DNA of 19,553 bases from Brachyspira pilosicoli. GTDB lineage: Bacteria > Spirochaetota > Brachyspiria > Brachyspirales > Brachyspiraceae. Below, piece by piece: positions 6,658-14,277 of this stretch (positions are counted from its first letter, which is position 1; each line of letters begins with the position of its first letter). The translations under genes were made by a program, and so were the position numbers. The notes under the pieces are model-generated. The model was not told the DNA's origin. It made no database searches and saw only the letters and a list, made by a program, of their open reading frames with translations. Location: positions 1 through 19,553 of the forward strand of contig NZ_SRZM01000021.1 of the NCBI RefSeq assembly GCF_019402445.1. The letters run 5' to 3'.

Positions 6658-7782
6658 TTAAATTATTATAAGATTTTGTGTTATAAAATCTATTATTGAA
6701 GAAATATTATTAATATCAAAAACAGGAACTTCGCTTTTATAATTAATATCATTTGTAACTAATGCTTTTAAAGAAGAGATTTCACATAAAGGTTTATCAG
6801 TTACATCTGTTCTAAACACTTCAATTTTTGGTATATTATCAAGATGTTTAAAACCCTCTAATATAATTATGTCATACTCATTTAAGCTTTTTATAAACTT
6901 TATTAAATCATCTTTTTCATCTTCACTTTTTATATAGTCTTTTACAAGCATATATTTTAATGGGGAATATATTAAAGTAGCAGAAGCTCCATTATTTTTA
7001 AAATCATAAGTATCTTTTCCATCTGTATCAAAAGAATGGTCATGAGATGTATGTTTTATTACAGCAACACTTTTACCCATATTAACAAACTCTTTTATTA
7101 ATTTGCATATTAGAGTTGTTTTTCCAGAGTTTCTTTTGCCACAAATTGCAAAGTATTGAGGTATAGTTTTTTGAAATAATAAATAATCATCTGAAGTATT
7201 TATATTGTGTAATTTAAAAATTGTATATTTTAAATCTATATATTTAACTTTAATTTTTTCTATTAATTTTTTTATTCTATACTCTTTATTTTGTATATTT
7301 TCATTTACAGCATTAATTATATTTTTTGAATATATACCGCATAAAAAATAAGCCTTGTTATTATAAACAGGTATAAAAGCATCATGATATTCATCTACCA
7401 TACTTTGCATATAGTAAAGAAAATCTTTACTAATATTAGGAGTATCACAGCTTAAAAATTGTATATAATTAGAATTAATATTAACAAATGCACTATGAAT
7501 GCCGCCTAAAGCACCTATATTTTTATTAATATCTTCTATTGTATATATTTTTTTATTATATTTTTCTTTATAATCAGAAATCAAAGAATTATATTTATCA
7601 AAATTATTCACAGATAAATATAATTCTTGATTACTGCATTCTGAAATAATATGTTCTAAAAACGTGCTGTTGTTATCATACTTAAGCAGAGCTTTATCTT
7701 TAAAATCAAATCTTTTGCTATTTCCACCACATAAAACAACAGCAGCTATATTTTCATTAAAAAGCAAATTTAAAGTTTTCAT
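6658..7782 (-). CDS. MobA-MobB fusion for bis-MGD molybdenum cofactor synthesis
   Basis: The 374-residue product joins two normally separate proteins. Residues 10-200 are MobA, the GTP:molybdopterin guanylyltransferase, with VVLCGGNSKRFDFKDKALL (15-33) for GTP binding and FLSCDTP (109-115) at the metal site. Residues 208-374 are MobB, a P-loop GTPase-like partner, with CGKRNSGKTTL (214-224), VIKHTSHDHSFDTDGKDT (241-258) and a Walker B-like IIILEGFK (305-312). Together they attach GMP to Mo-molybdopterin, the form needed by the NarA-like enzyme encoded upstream. Such fusions are known in anaerobes. The ATG lies inside the 3' end of the flavoprotein gene (26-base overlap) with no Shine-Dalgarno sequence in front, so translational coupling is likely. 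Confidence 0.88.
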   Translation of the reverse strand: MKTLNLLFNENIAAVVLCGGNSKRFDFKDKALLKYDNNSTFLEHIISECSNQELYLSVNNFDKYNSLISDYKEKYNKKIYTIEDINKNIGALGGIHSAFVNINSNYIQFLSCDTPNISKDFLYYMQSMVDEYHDAFIPVYNNKAYFLCGIYSKNIINAVNENIQNKEYRIKKLIEKIKVKYIDLKYTIFKLHNINTSDDYLLFQKTIPQYFAICGKRNSGKTTLICKLIKEFVNMGKSVAVIKHTSHDHSFDTDGKDTYDFKNNGASATLIYSPLKYMLVKDYIKSEDEKDDLIKFIKSLNEYDIIILEGFKHLDNIPKIEVFRTDVTDKPLCEISSLKALVTNDINYKSEVPVFDINNISSIIDFITQNLIII

Positions 7783-8989
7783 CTATATTAAAAAAGTCTG
7801 AATAATCTATATTAAATAATGGTTTTTTTACTTTACTTACATCAATATTTTCTTTTATTAATTGAGTAAGTATTCCAGCATAACGCAAATCACCCTGAAG
7901 CAAAGCACCATATATTTTACCGTTTTTATGAACTATCTTTCTGTAATTTCCTTTTTTATCATCAAATATCTCTACAGAATACGAATCATCAGGAGGTATA
8001 ACATTTCCTATAGACATTGAAGGAATATTAAAGAAATTCATTGTAGACTTAAAATTAAATAGAGTATCTATATCAATATTATTTCCTGTCATATTATTAG
8101 CAGCTATTATTGCCTGTTTAACAGCAGCAGACCATATAGCAGTAGTTGCAGTAATATCTCCAGCAGCATATATATCATCAATATTAGTTTTACCAAATTT
8201 ATCTATAACAACTCCTCCCATTTTATTTAACTCTATTTTGCTATCTTTTAAATAATCAGTATTAGGAGTAACTCCCATAGCAACAACTATAAAATCAGCA
8301 TCAATCTTTCTGCCATCTTCAAGCTCAACAAATTTAGGATTTTTATTACTGTCAATATCTATTCTTTTTACTTTAACACTATAATATTGAGAAACATTAT
8401 TTTCTTTTAATTTATCCTGATAAACATTAGCAGAATACTCATCTAATTGCTTGCTTATAATGAAAGGAGCTATATCAATAACAGAAAGCTTTTCTAATTT
8501 ATAAGGCAAAATCCCGCTTACAACATCAACACCAATAAGTCCAGCACCAATAACTACAGCATTTTTATATTTTTTAGCTAGTTCCATTATTTTTTTACAA
8601 TCATCAAGAGTTCTAACTCCCACAACATTATTAGCCTCTCTTAAATTTTCAATAGGAGGTATAGCACTTGAGCCTCCTGTAGCTAAAAGAAGTTTATCAT
8701 AGCTCTCTTCATTTCCATTTGAAAGCTTTACAGTTTTTTTATCTGTGTCTATGGATATAGCTTTAGTATTGCTAATCCATTTTACATTATACTTATTAAA
8801 AAAATCTTCAGGCATAAAATTAAGAGATTCTTCAGTTCTCTTTCCGCTTATATAATAATGAAGCATGCATCTTGAATATATTTTATCATCTATAGATACT
8901 AAAGTAATATCAGCATCTTTATCCAACATTCTAAGTTCACGAGCCCCATTTAATCCTGAAGCAGAAGCACCTAATACAAGATATTTCAT
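7757..8989 (-). CDS. FAD-dependent NAD(P)H oxidoreductase of the nitrate reductase system (NarC-like)
   Basis: The 410-residue product belongs to the pyridine nucleotide-disulfide oxidoreductase class I family, related to rubredoxin/NADH oxidase-type reductases and the N-terminal part of NirB. FAD binds at the N-terminal GASASGLNGARELR (7-20), NAD(P)H at VVIGAGLIGVDVV (145-157), and the FAD again at IYAAGDITAT (273-282). The family motif VVAMGVTPNTDYL (235-247) is clear. There is no CxxxxC redox pair, so a disulfide reductase role is unlikely. The order catalytic subunit, ferredoxin, flavoprotein resembles narABC of Clostridium perfringens, so it should pass NAD(P)H electrons to the ferredoxin. 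It starts one base after the ferredoxin stop, with GGAGGT at 8998-9003 inside that gene. Confidence 0.85.
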   Translation of the reverse strand: MKYLVLGASASGLNGARELRMLDKDADITLVSIDDKIYSRCMLHYYISGKRTEESLNFMPEDFFNKYNVKWISNTKAISIDTDKKTVKLSNGNEESYDKLLLATGGSSAIPPIENLREANNVVGVRTLDDCKKIMELAKKYKNAVVIGAGLIGVDVVSGILPYKLEKLSVIDIAPFIISKQLDEYSANVYQDKLKENNVSQYYSVKVKRIDIDSNKNPKFVELEDGRKIDADFIVVAMGVTPNTDYLKDSKIELNKMGGVVIDKFGKTNIDDIYAAGDITATTAIWSAAVKQAIIAANNMTGNNIDIDTLFNFKSTMNFFNIPSMSIGNVIPPDDSYSVEIFDDKKGNYRKIVHKNGKIYGALLQGDLRYAGILTQLIKENIDVSKVKKPLFNIDYSDFFNIDENFKFAF

Positions 8990-8990
8990 A

Positions 8991-9407
8991 TTATTTTACC
9001 TCCTCTAAAGTAATAGCTTTCATAGGACATTTTTTTACGCATTGAGAACCTTCTTCATAATGCTCACACATATCACATTTTAATATTTGTTTTTTTGTTA
9101 AGCTATCTTCTTTTAATACTCCATAAGGACAAGCCATTATGCACATATAACAGCTTGCACACTGTTCTTTATCATAAGTTACATATCCTGTTTTTGGGTC
9201 TTTTTTCATAGCACCAGACATGCAGGTATATACGCATTCTGGTAAATCGCAGTTTCTGCAGAATATAGGGGAGTTTTTATAATTACTGCTTATAACAACT
9301 CTGTTTCTTGGCTCTTCTCCGTCATGGGCAACTATACATGCACTTACGCAAGTTAAGCAGCCTATGCATTTATTTCTATCTATTGCTATTCTTTTTATAG
9401 GTTTCAT
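8991..9407 (-). CDS. Ferredoxin with four [4Fe-4S] clusters (NarB-like electron carrier)
   Basis: The 138-residue product contains sixteen cysteines in four motifs, as in DmsB/HycB-type polyferredoxins. They are Cys14/17/20/24, Cys50/53/58/62, Cys83/86/89/93 and Cys111/114/123/127. The fourth motif is interrupted by an eight-residue insertion, as usual in this family. There is no Tat or other signal peptide, so it works in the cytoplasm. It lies between the molybdoenzyme and the flavoprotein and most plausibly relays electrons from the flavin to the molybdenum subunit. An AGGAG precedes the ATG. C-terminal CPMKAITLEEV resembles single-cluster ends of this family. Confidence 0.88.
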   Translation of the reverse strand: MKPIKRIAIDRNKCIGCLTCVSACIVAHDGEEPRNRVVISSNYKNSPIFCRNCDLPECVYTCMSGAMKKDPKTGYVTYDKEQCASCYMCIMACPYGVLKEDSLTKKQILKCDMCEHYEEGSQCVKKCPMKAITLEEVK

Positions 9408-9426
9408 ATTTACTCCTTTTTTATTT

Positions 9427-11511
9427 TTATATAGCCTTTTTTATATTAACAGGTGTTGATTTATATGAAGGCTCTTTTGAATAAGTATCATATACACTAG
9501 GGGTTAGGGCATTAGTTTCTATATAGTGTATAGGAGCATATAATTGATTATCAGAAAGAGAATCTGTGATAAAAGCAATAAATTTTCTTGTCTGACCATT
9601 TATAGATTCTACTTCAACGGCATCAAAATTATTGATTCCTTTATTTTTTGCCATAGCTTCACTTATATAAATATAAGCATTCTTCACAGATACATCATTA
9701 ACAACATCTAATTCTCTTGTCCTTGTTTGAGTATGCCATTGACCAACTGTACCTCTTCCTGTATTTAATATATAAGGATATTTTTCGCTGCATTGAACAG
9801 GGTTTTCTATAGGCATTTCAAACATAAACTTAGCTTTTTTGTTTGGAGTATAATATTGATTGTTTTCAAAAAGTCTTCTTTCATTATCAGTTAGAGGAGT
9901 ACTTCCTTCTGGATAAGGCCATTGTATGCCAGGTGAATCATTTAAAGCATCATAATCAACACCTGTAATATCACAAGGCATACCCTTACTGCATTTTTTC
10001 ATTAATTCAAAAGCATCTCTAGGAGTTTCCCAGCCTTTTAATAAATCGCCCATTCCTAAAGCTTCACCCATCTTATAAAACACTTCATAGTCTGTTAATT
10101 TGCCGTTTTTTTCTGTAAGCACAGGGCGTAATTTTGATAATCTTCTTTCTGTATTAATTATAACGCCTTCTTTATAAAGTCCTGAAGTAACAGGGAAATA
10201 AACATCGCAAAGCTTAGAGCTGTCTGTATCATCATAAATATCTTGTACTATAAATAATTCTAAATTTTCAATAGCCTTTTTAAATGTTTCGTTATTAGTC
10301 CAAGAATGTCTAGGATTAGTACAGCAAATCCAAAGAGCTTTTATTTCACCGGCAATAGCCTTTTCTATAATTGCATTATATGTAATAGTAGGTGCATTTG
10401 GAAGCCATTTTTCTTCTATGCCTAATGCTTTTGATACAGCTTCTCTTCTTTTAGGGTTATCGAAATCTCCGCCTCCGTATAATCCTGCAGTATTACTGAA
10501 GGCTCTTGAGCCCATAGCGTTGCATTGTCCTGTTATAGAATTAGCACCTGTTCCTGGTCTTCCTATATTTCCTGTCATAAGTGCCAAGTTAATTATTGAC
10601 TGAGCAGTGCGTACTGCTTGATAACCTTGATTAACTCCCATAGTCCACCAGAATGATACATTTTTTCCTTCATGTATCATAGTAGCTATTTCCATAACTT
10701 GTTCTTCTGATAAACCTGTATTTTCTTTTGCTTTGCTTAATGGGAAGTTTTTTACATGTTCTTTGTAAGCGTCAAAGTTTTCTGTGTAATTTTCTATATA
10801 TTCTTTATTAATCCAATCTTTTTCAATTAAAACATTAGCTAAAGTATAGAATAAATAAATATCTGTTTTACTTTTTAATCCATACCAATAATCTGCTTCT
10901 TTAGCAGTTTCTGATTTTCTAGGGTCTATTACTATAACTTTTTTATTAGGAATCTTATTTAATCTTATTCTGTCCCATATAATAGGGTGTGCCACTATAG
11001 GGTTAGCACCAATTAAAAATATAGTGTCTGATAATTCAAAGTCATTTAAAGTGTATGGAGGAGCATCAAAACCAAAACTCTGTTTATGAGCAACAACAGA
11101 AGTAGCCATGCATAATCTGGTATTTCCGTCTAAATTTCCACCCAAAAAATTTCTAACAACATGTCCAAATATAGCCATACCCTCTGTTTCTAATTGACCT
11201 GTACTTATTCCAGCTATAGCCTGAGGTCCGTATTTTTCTTTTATTTCTTTTAATTTGGAAGCAGTATAATTAAAAGCCTCTTCCCAAGAAACATGCTTAA
11301 CATTACCCTGCTTATCTTTAATTCTTGGCTTAGAGTCAGGGCTATTCATAAGACCTTGTTTATTTAAATTAAGTCCTTTAATACAAGAGAACCCTTTATT
11401 AACAGGATAGTTTTTAGATGGTATAACCTTTGTGATTGTTTTACCATCTGATGTAACATCAAAATTGCATGCTAATGAGCAGTAATTACATGTTGTTTGC
11501 ATAGTATTCAT
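9427..11511 (-). CDS. Cytoplasmic molybdopterin nitrate reductase catalytic subunit (NarA/NasA-like)
   Basis: The 694-residue product is a bis-MGD molybdoenzyme of the DMSO reductase superfamily. The N-terminal [4Fe-4S] site is CNYCSLAC with Cys43 (Cys8, 11, 15, 43), and it starts without a twin-arginine signal. The expected molybdenum ligand is Cys134 in TRLCMATSVV; the Cys-Met-Ala signature is that of NapA/NasA nitrate reductases, whereas formate dehydrogenases usually have Sec/Cys-His. The C-terminal cofactor domain has ILNTGRGTVGQWHTQTRT, another nitrate reductase hallmark. Length is close to NasA/NarB-type enzymes without the extra C-terminal cluster domain. It follows moeA by 30 bases and leads the electron-transfer genes. 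AGGAG lies 11 bases before the ATG. Another oxyanion substrate is possible, but nitrate is best supported. Confidence 0.85.
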   Translation of the reverse strand: MNTMQTTCNYCSLACNFDVTSDGKTITKVIPSKNYPVNKGFSCIKGLNLNKQGLMNSPDSKPRIKDKQGNVKHVSWEEAFNYTASKLKEIKEKYGPQAIAGISTGQLETEGMAIFGHVVRNFLGGNLDGNTRLCMATSVVAHKQSFGFDAPPYTLNDFELSDTIFLIGANPIVAHPIIWDRIRLNKIPNKKVIVIDPRKSETAKEADYWYGLKSKTDIYLFYTLANVLIEKDWINKEYIENYTENFDAYKEHVKNFPLSKAKENTGLSEEQVMEIATMIHEGKNVSFWWTMGVNQGYQAVRTAQSIINLALMTGNIGRPGTGANSITGQCNAMGSRAFSNTAGLYGGGDFDNPKRREAVSKALGIEEKWLPNAPTITYNAIIEKAIAGEIKALWICCTNPRHSWTNNETFKKAIENLELFIVQDIYDDTDSSKLCDVYFPVTSGLYKEGVIINTERRLSKLRPVLTEKNGKLTDYEVFYKMGEALGMGDLLKGWETPRDAFELMKKCSKGMPCDITGVDYDALNDSPGIQWPYPEGSTPLTDNERRLFENNQYYTPNKKAKFMFEMPIENPVQCSEKYPYILNTGRGTVGQWHTQTRTRELDVVNDVSVKNAYIYISEAMAKNKGINNFDAVEVESINGQTRKFIAFITDSLSDNQLYAPIHYIETNALTPSVYDTYSKEPSYKSTPVNIKKAI

Positions 11512-11541
11512 ATCTTTTTATACTCCTTCATTTTATTATTT

Positions 11542-12735
11542 TTATATAAACTTTATACTAACGTTCTCTAAAGCTTTAATTTCATTAACCCCAACATCTA
11601 TTTTTACAAGTGCTTTTATATTTGAAGGCAAATAGAAAGAGCCTTTATAATCAATTAGTTTAACAAGTGTTGCATCTTCATTAAAAACAAACTCAGCAGG
11701 CAAATATTCTTCAGTATCGCTTTTTTTTCTTTTGTATTCTTCAAGTAGAGGAAGTTTAAAAAATTGATTATTATATTTACATTCCATAGAATTATATATA
11801 TAAGGCTTAACAAAGTTTTCAAAAGAAACTAATACAGCAAAAGGATTACCTGGAAGTCCAAATACTGCTTTATTATCTTTTTTGCCAAAATAGAATGGTT
11901 TTCCAGGTTTTATTTTTACGCCATGACAAAGTTCTTTTATATTAAGTGCATTAAAAACTTCTTTTGTAAAGTCCATATCTCCAAATGATATACCGCCGCT
12001 AACTATTATAATATCATTTTCATCTAATGCTTTATATACAATATCATAAAGACTATCATAATCATCTTTTACTATTCCATAGAATTGACATTCTATATTC
12101 ATTGTTTTTAATTTATTTTTTATTAAAAAGCTGTTTGAATCGTATATTTTTCCTTCTTCAAGTTCTTTTGTAATATCTGTAAGTTCATTCCCTGTACTTA
12201 TAAAAGCAATTTTAGGGTTTTTTACTACCTCAATTTCTGAGTATCCATTAGATGCTAATTTGGATATATCTTCAGCTTCTAATATTTTTTTATCTAATAA
12301 TAAATCACCTTTTTTATATCCGTTGCCTTTATATATTATGTTATCAGACTTTTCAGCTTCTTTTATATAAACATATTTTTTTTCATTTTCATCAATAATT
12401 TCTGTGGCTTCAAACTTAGATATTTTATTTATATTTTTTGGAACAGCCGCACCTGTCATTATTTTTATGCAGCAATTTTCAGGAATGTTTATGTTTTTGC
12501 TTGAATCTCCTGCTATTATACTTTCTTTAAGCAGTAAAAATTTTTTATTGCCATTATTAAAATATCCGTAGCCGTCCATTGCAGATTTATTAAAAGGAGG
12601 GTCATCTATTTTGTAATAAAGTTCTTTTTTAAGTACTCGTTTATATGCATCTTTTATATTTATAACTTCACTTTGTAAAGATATACTATTATTAAATATA
12701 ATATTATAAACTTCATTTACTAATAATTTATGCAT
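11542..12735 (-). CDS. moeA: Molybdopterin molybdenumtransferase
   Basis: The 397-residue product inserts molybdate into adenylylated molybdopterin. MoeA/gephyrin-E motifs appear in order: DDPPFNKSAMDGYGY at 44-58, KIMTGAAVP at 91-99, ISTGNEL at 179-185, DSNSFLI at 199-205, VSGGISFGDMDF at 245-256 and FGLPGNPFAVLVSFE at 292-306. Length is normal (E. coli 411). It is the first gene of the nitrate reductase operon, which suits making cofactor together with the enzyme that uses it. The ribosome binding site is weak. Upstream lie a TATAAT box and a Crp-type palindrome. Moa-type early steps of the pathway are not in the window. Confidence 0.93.
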   Translation of the reverse strand: MHKLLVNEVYNIIFNNSISLQSEVINIKDAYKRVLKKELYYKIDDPPFNKSAMDGYGYFNNGNKKFLLLKESIIAGDSSKNINIPENCCIKIMTGAAVPKNINKISKFEATEIIDENEKKYVYIKEAEKSDNIIYKGNGYKKGDLLLDKKILEAEDISKLASNGYSEIEVVKNPKIAFISTGNELTDITKELEEGKIYDSNSFLIKNKLKTMNIECQFYGIVKDDYDSLYDIVYKALDENDIIIVSGGISFGDMDFTKEVFNALNIKELCHGVKIKPGKPFYFGKKDNKAVFGLPGNPFAVLVSFENFVKPYIYNSMECKYNNQFFKLPLLEEYKRKKSDTEEYLPAEFVFNEDATLVKLIDYKGSFYLPSNIKALVKIDVGVNEIKALENVSIKFI

Positions 12736-12758
12736 ACAATATACCTATATAACCCTTT

Positions 12759-12764
12759 ATTATA
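12759..12764 (-). promoter_or_regulatory. -10 box of the moeA-nar operon promoter
   Basis: On the minus strand this is a perfect TATAAT with no -35 match 17 bases upstream, where the hexamer reads ATTTAT. It implies a start near 12752 and puts the palindrome centre near -45.5. An overlapping TATTCT (12764-12769) would place it at -40.5, as at asrA. Which box is used cannot be decided by reading. Confidence 0.45.
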
Positions 12765-12789
12765 GAATACCATGTATACTTATAAATGC

Positions 12790-12805
12790 CGTGATTTAAA
12801 TCACA
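12790..12805. promoter_or_regulatory. Crp/Fnr-family operator upstream of moeA
   Basis: CGTGATTTAAATCACA matches TGTGA-N6-TCACA at nine of ten consensus positions, with a perfect 14-base palindrome at 12791-12804. It lies 55 bases upstream of moeA in the 83-base gap behind sirC. It is the same motif as the site before asrA, placing both operons under one predicted regulator. Confidence 0.7.
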
Positions 12806-12818
12806 AATTATAATAAAT

Positions 12819-13280
12819 TTATTGTATGTTTTTATCTAAATATTTTTTGATTTTCTCTTTTAATTCTAAAGCTTTTTTGGGATTACCATCTGCTGATATT
12901 GCTATAGAATATTCTTCGTTTTCTATGCTTGTGCAAAAACGTATATTCATATTTTCTTTGGAAGAAACATTATTAACTAATATATTTTCTTTAATGCATA
13001 AATTAGATATTTCATTATTTATTTTCTCATCATCAGTAGCTGCAATAACTAAAAAATATTTTTTTAATGTTTCTCTATCTATTTCAAATTTATTATGTAT
13101 GATTTTTATTTTTTTATTATCTGCCAATTTTTTTATATCATCTAATGTTTTATCAGAAATAACAGTAATATCTTTACATTCATATTTTATAAGCTTGTTA
13201 ATTTTTCTTAATGCAATATTCCCTCCGCCTATGATGAGGCATTGTTTATTTTTTATATCTAGAAAAACAGGAAAAAACAT
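12819..13280 (-). CDS. sirC: Precorrin-2 dehydrogenase (SirC/CysG N-domain family)
   Basis: The 153-residue product is an NAD-dependent dehydrogenase oxidising precorrin-2 to sirohydrochlorin. The Rossmann start is PVFLDIKNKQCLIIGGGNIA with GGGNIALRK at 18-26, followed by VIAATDDEKIN at 78-88, and the end ISADGNPKKALELKEKIKKYL matches the family tail. It is short, close to the N-terminal part of CysG alone. At the position of the catalytic Asp of CysG/Met8p (in their NVVD motif) this protein appears to read NNVSS, putting Ser106 there by my alignment. This could mean loss of the chelatase half of the reaction, with CbiK replacing it. It starts 4 bases after the hemB stop. Confidence 0.82.
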   Translation of the reverse strand: MFFPVFLDIKNKQCLIIGGGNIALRKINKLIKYECKDITVISDKTLDDIKKLADNKKIKIIHNKFEIDRETLKKYFLVIAATDDEKINNEISNLCIKENILVNNVSSKENMNIRFCTSIENEEYSIAISADGNPKKALELKEKIKKYLDKNIQ

Positions 13281-13284
13281 TTTA

Positions 13285-14253
13285 TTATAGCTCTTTTAAA
13301 TATTTGCTTAAATCCTTTGCATGATAAGTTATGATTATATCAGCACCCGCTCTTTTTAATGCATACATATTTTCTAAAACGGCTCTTTTCTCATCTATAA
13401 ATCCAAGCTTTGATGCTGCCTTAATCATAGAATATTCTCCGCTTACATTATAGGCTGCTATTGGAATATTAAAATTATTTGATACATCTTTTATAACATC
13501 CAAATAAGACAAAGCAGGTTTTATTATAAAAATATCTGCCCCTTCTTCTATATCATTTTCTATCTTTCTTATATATTCTTTGCTGTTTCTAAAATCCATT
13601 TGATAACTTTTTCTATCTCCAAAACTAGGGGCAGAATCAGCAGCCATTCTAAAAGGTGAATAATAACAAGAAGCATATTTTACACTATAAGACATTATAG
13701 GAGTATTATAATATCCATTTTTATCTAAAATATTTCTAATAGCATAAACATGACCGTCCATACAATCTGAAGGTGCTACTATATCGCTTCCAGCTTGAAC
13801 ATGTGATAATGCTATTTTTGATATATATTCAAGTGTAGAATCATTATCAACATTATTTCCGCATAATATTCCGCAATGTCCATGTGAAGTATATTCGCAC
13901 ATACATACATCAGTTACAACTAAAAGATTAGGAAAATTTAATTTTATATATTTTACAGCATTTTGTATTATTCCATTTTCATCAAAAGAAGAGCTTCCTA
14001 TTTCATCTTTGTTTTTAGGTATTCCAAATAATAATACACCTCTTATACCTAAATTAACTATATCTTCTAATTCTTCTTTTAATTTATCTATAGAAAGTCT
14101 AAACTGATTAGGCATAGCTTCTATTTCTTTTTTTATATTGTTTCCTTCTTCTATAAATATTGGATATAAAAAATCATTCATAGTTAAATTTACATCAGAT
14201 ATTAAATCTCTTATAATAGCATTATTTCTTGTTCTTCTGGTTCTTTTAAACAT
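13285..14253 (-). CDS. hemB: Porphobilinogen synthase (delta-aminolevulinate dehydratase)
   Basis: The 322-residue product condenses two 5-aminolevulinate molecules to porphobilinogen. The zinc-type active site is intact: DVCMCEYTSHGHCG with Cys117, Cys119 and Cys127. Two active-site lysines are Lys192 in SYSVKYASCYYSPFR and the Schiff-base Lys245 in FIIKPALSYLD. The family opening RRTRNN and the end AGADIIITYHAKD are present and length is standard. It lies 24 bases after cobA-hemD and 4 bases before sirC, so the three form one operon. No hemA or hemL gene accompanies it, so the source of 5-aminolevulinate is not visible. Confidence 0.96.
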   Translation of the reverse strand: MFKRTRRTRNNAIIRDLISDVNLTMNDFLYPIFIEEGNNIKKEIEAMPNQFRLSIDKLKEELEDIVNLGIRGVLLFGIPKNKDEIGSSSFDENGIIQNAVKYIKLNFPNLLVVTDVCMCEYTSHGHCGILCGNNVDNDSTLEYISKIALSHVQAGSDIVAPSDCMDGHVYAIRNILDKNGYYNTPIMSYSVKYASCYYSPFRMAADSAPSFGDRKSYQMDFRNSKEYIRKIENDIEEGADIFIIKPALSYLDVIKDVSNNFNIPIAAYNVSGEYSMIKAASKLGFIDEKRAVLENMYALKRAGADIIITYHAKDLSKYLKEL

Positions 14254-14277
14254 ATTTCTTTATTAATCTCCTAACGA

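Noticed and set aside
9427..11511. Formate dehydrogenase as the identity of the molybdoenzyme
   Set aside because: The molybdenum site reads Cys134-Met-Ala and the C-terminal cofactor segment has the nitrate reductase GQWHTQTRT pattern; formate dehydrogenases usually carry Sec/Cys followed by His.
12736..12818. Molybdenum cofactor riboswitch upstream of moeA
   Set aside because: The leader downstream of the predicted start is only about 17-22 bases, far too short for the known structured element.
12826..13290. 154-codon plus-strand open frame opposite sirC
   Set aside because: It mirrors a clear SirC gene, encodes a Phe/Ser/Ile-rich antisense product and has no ribosome binding site.
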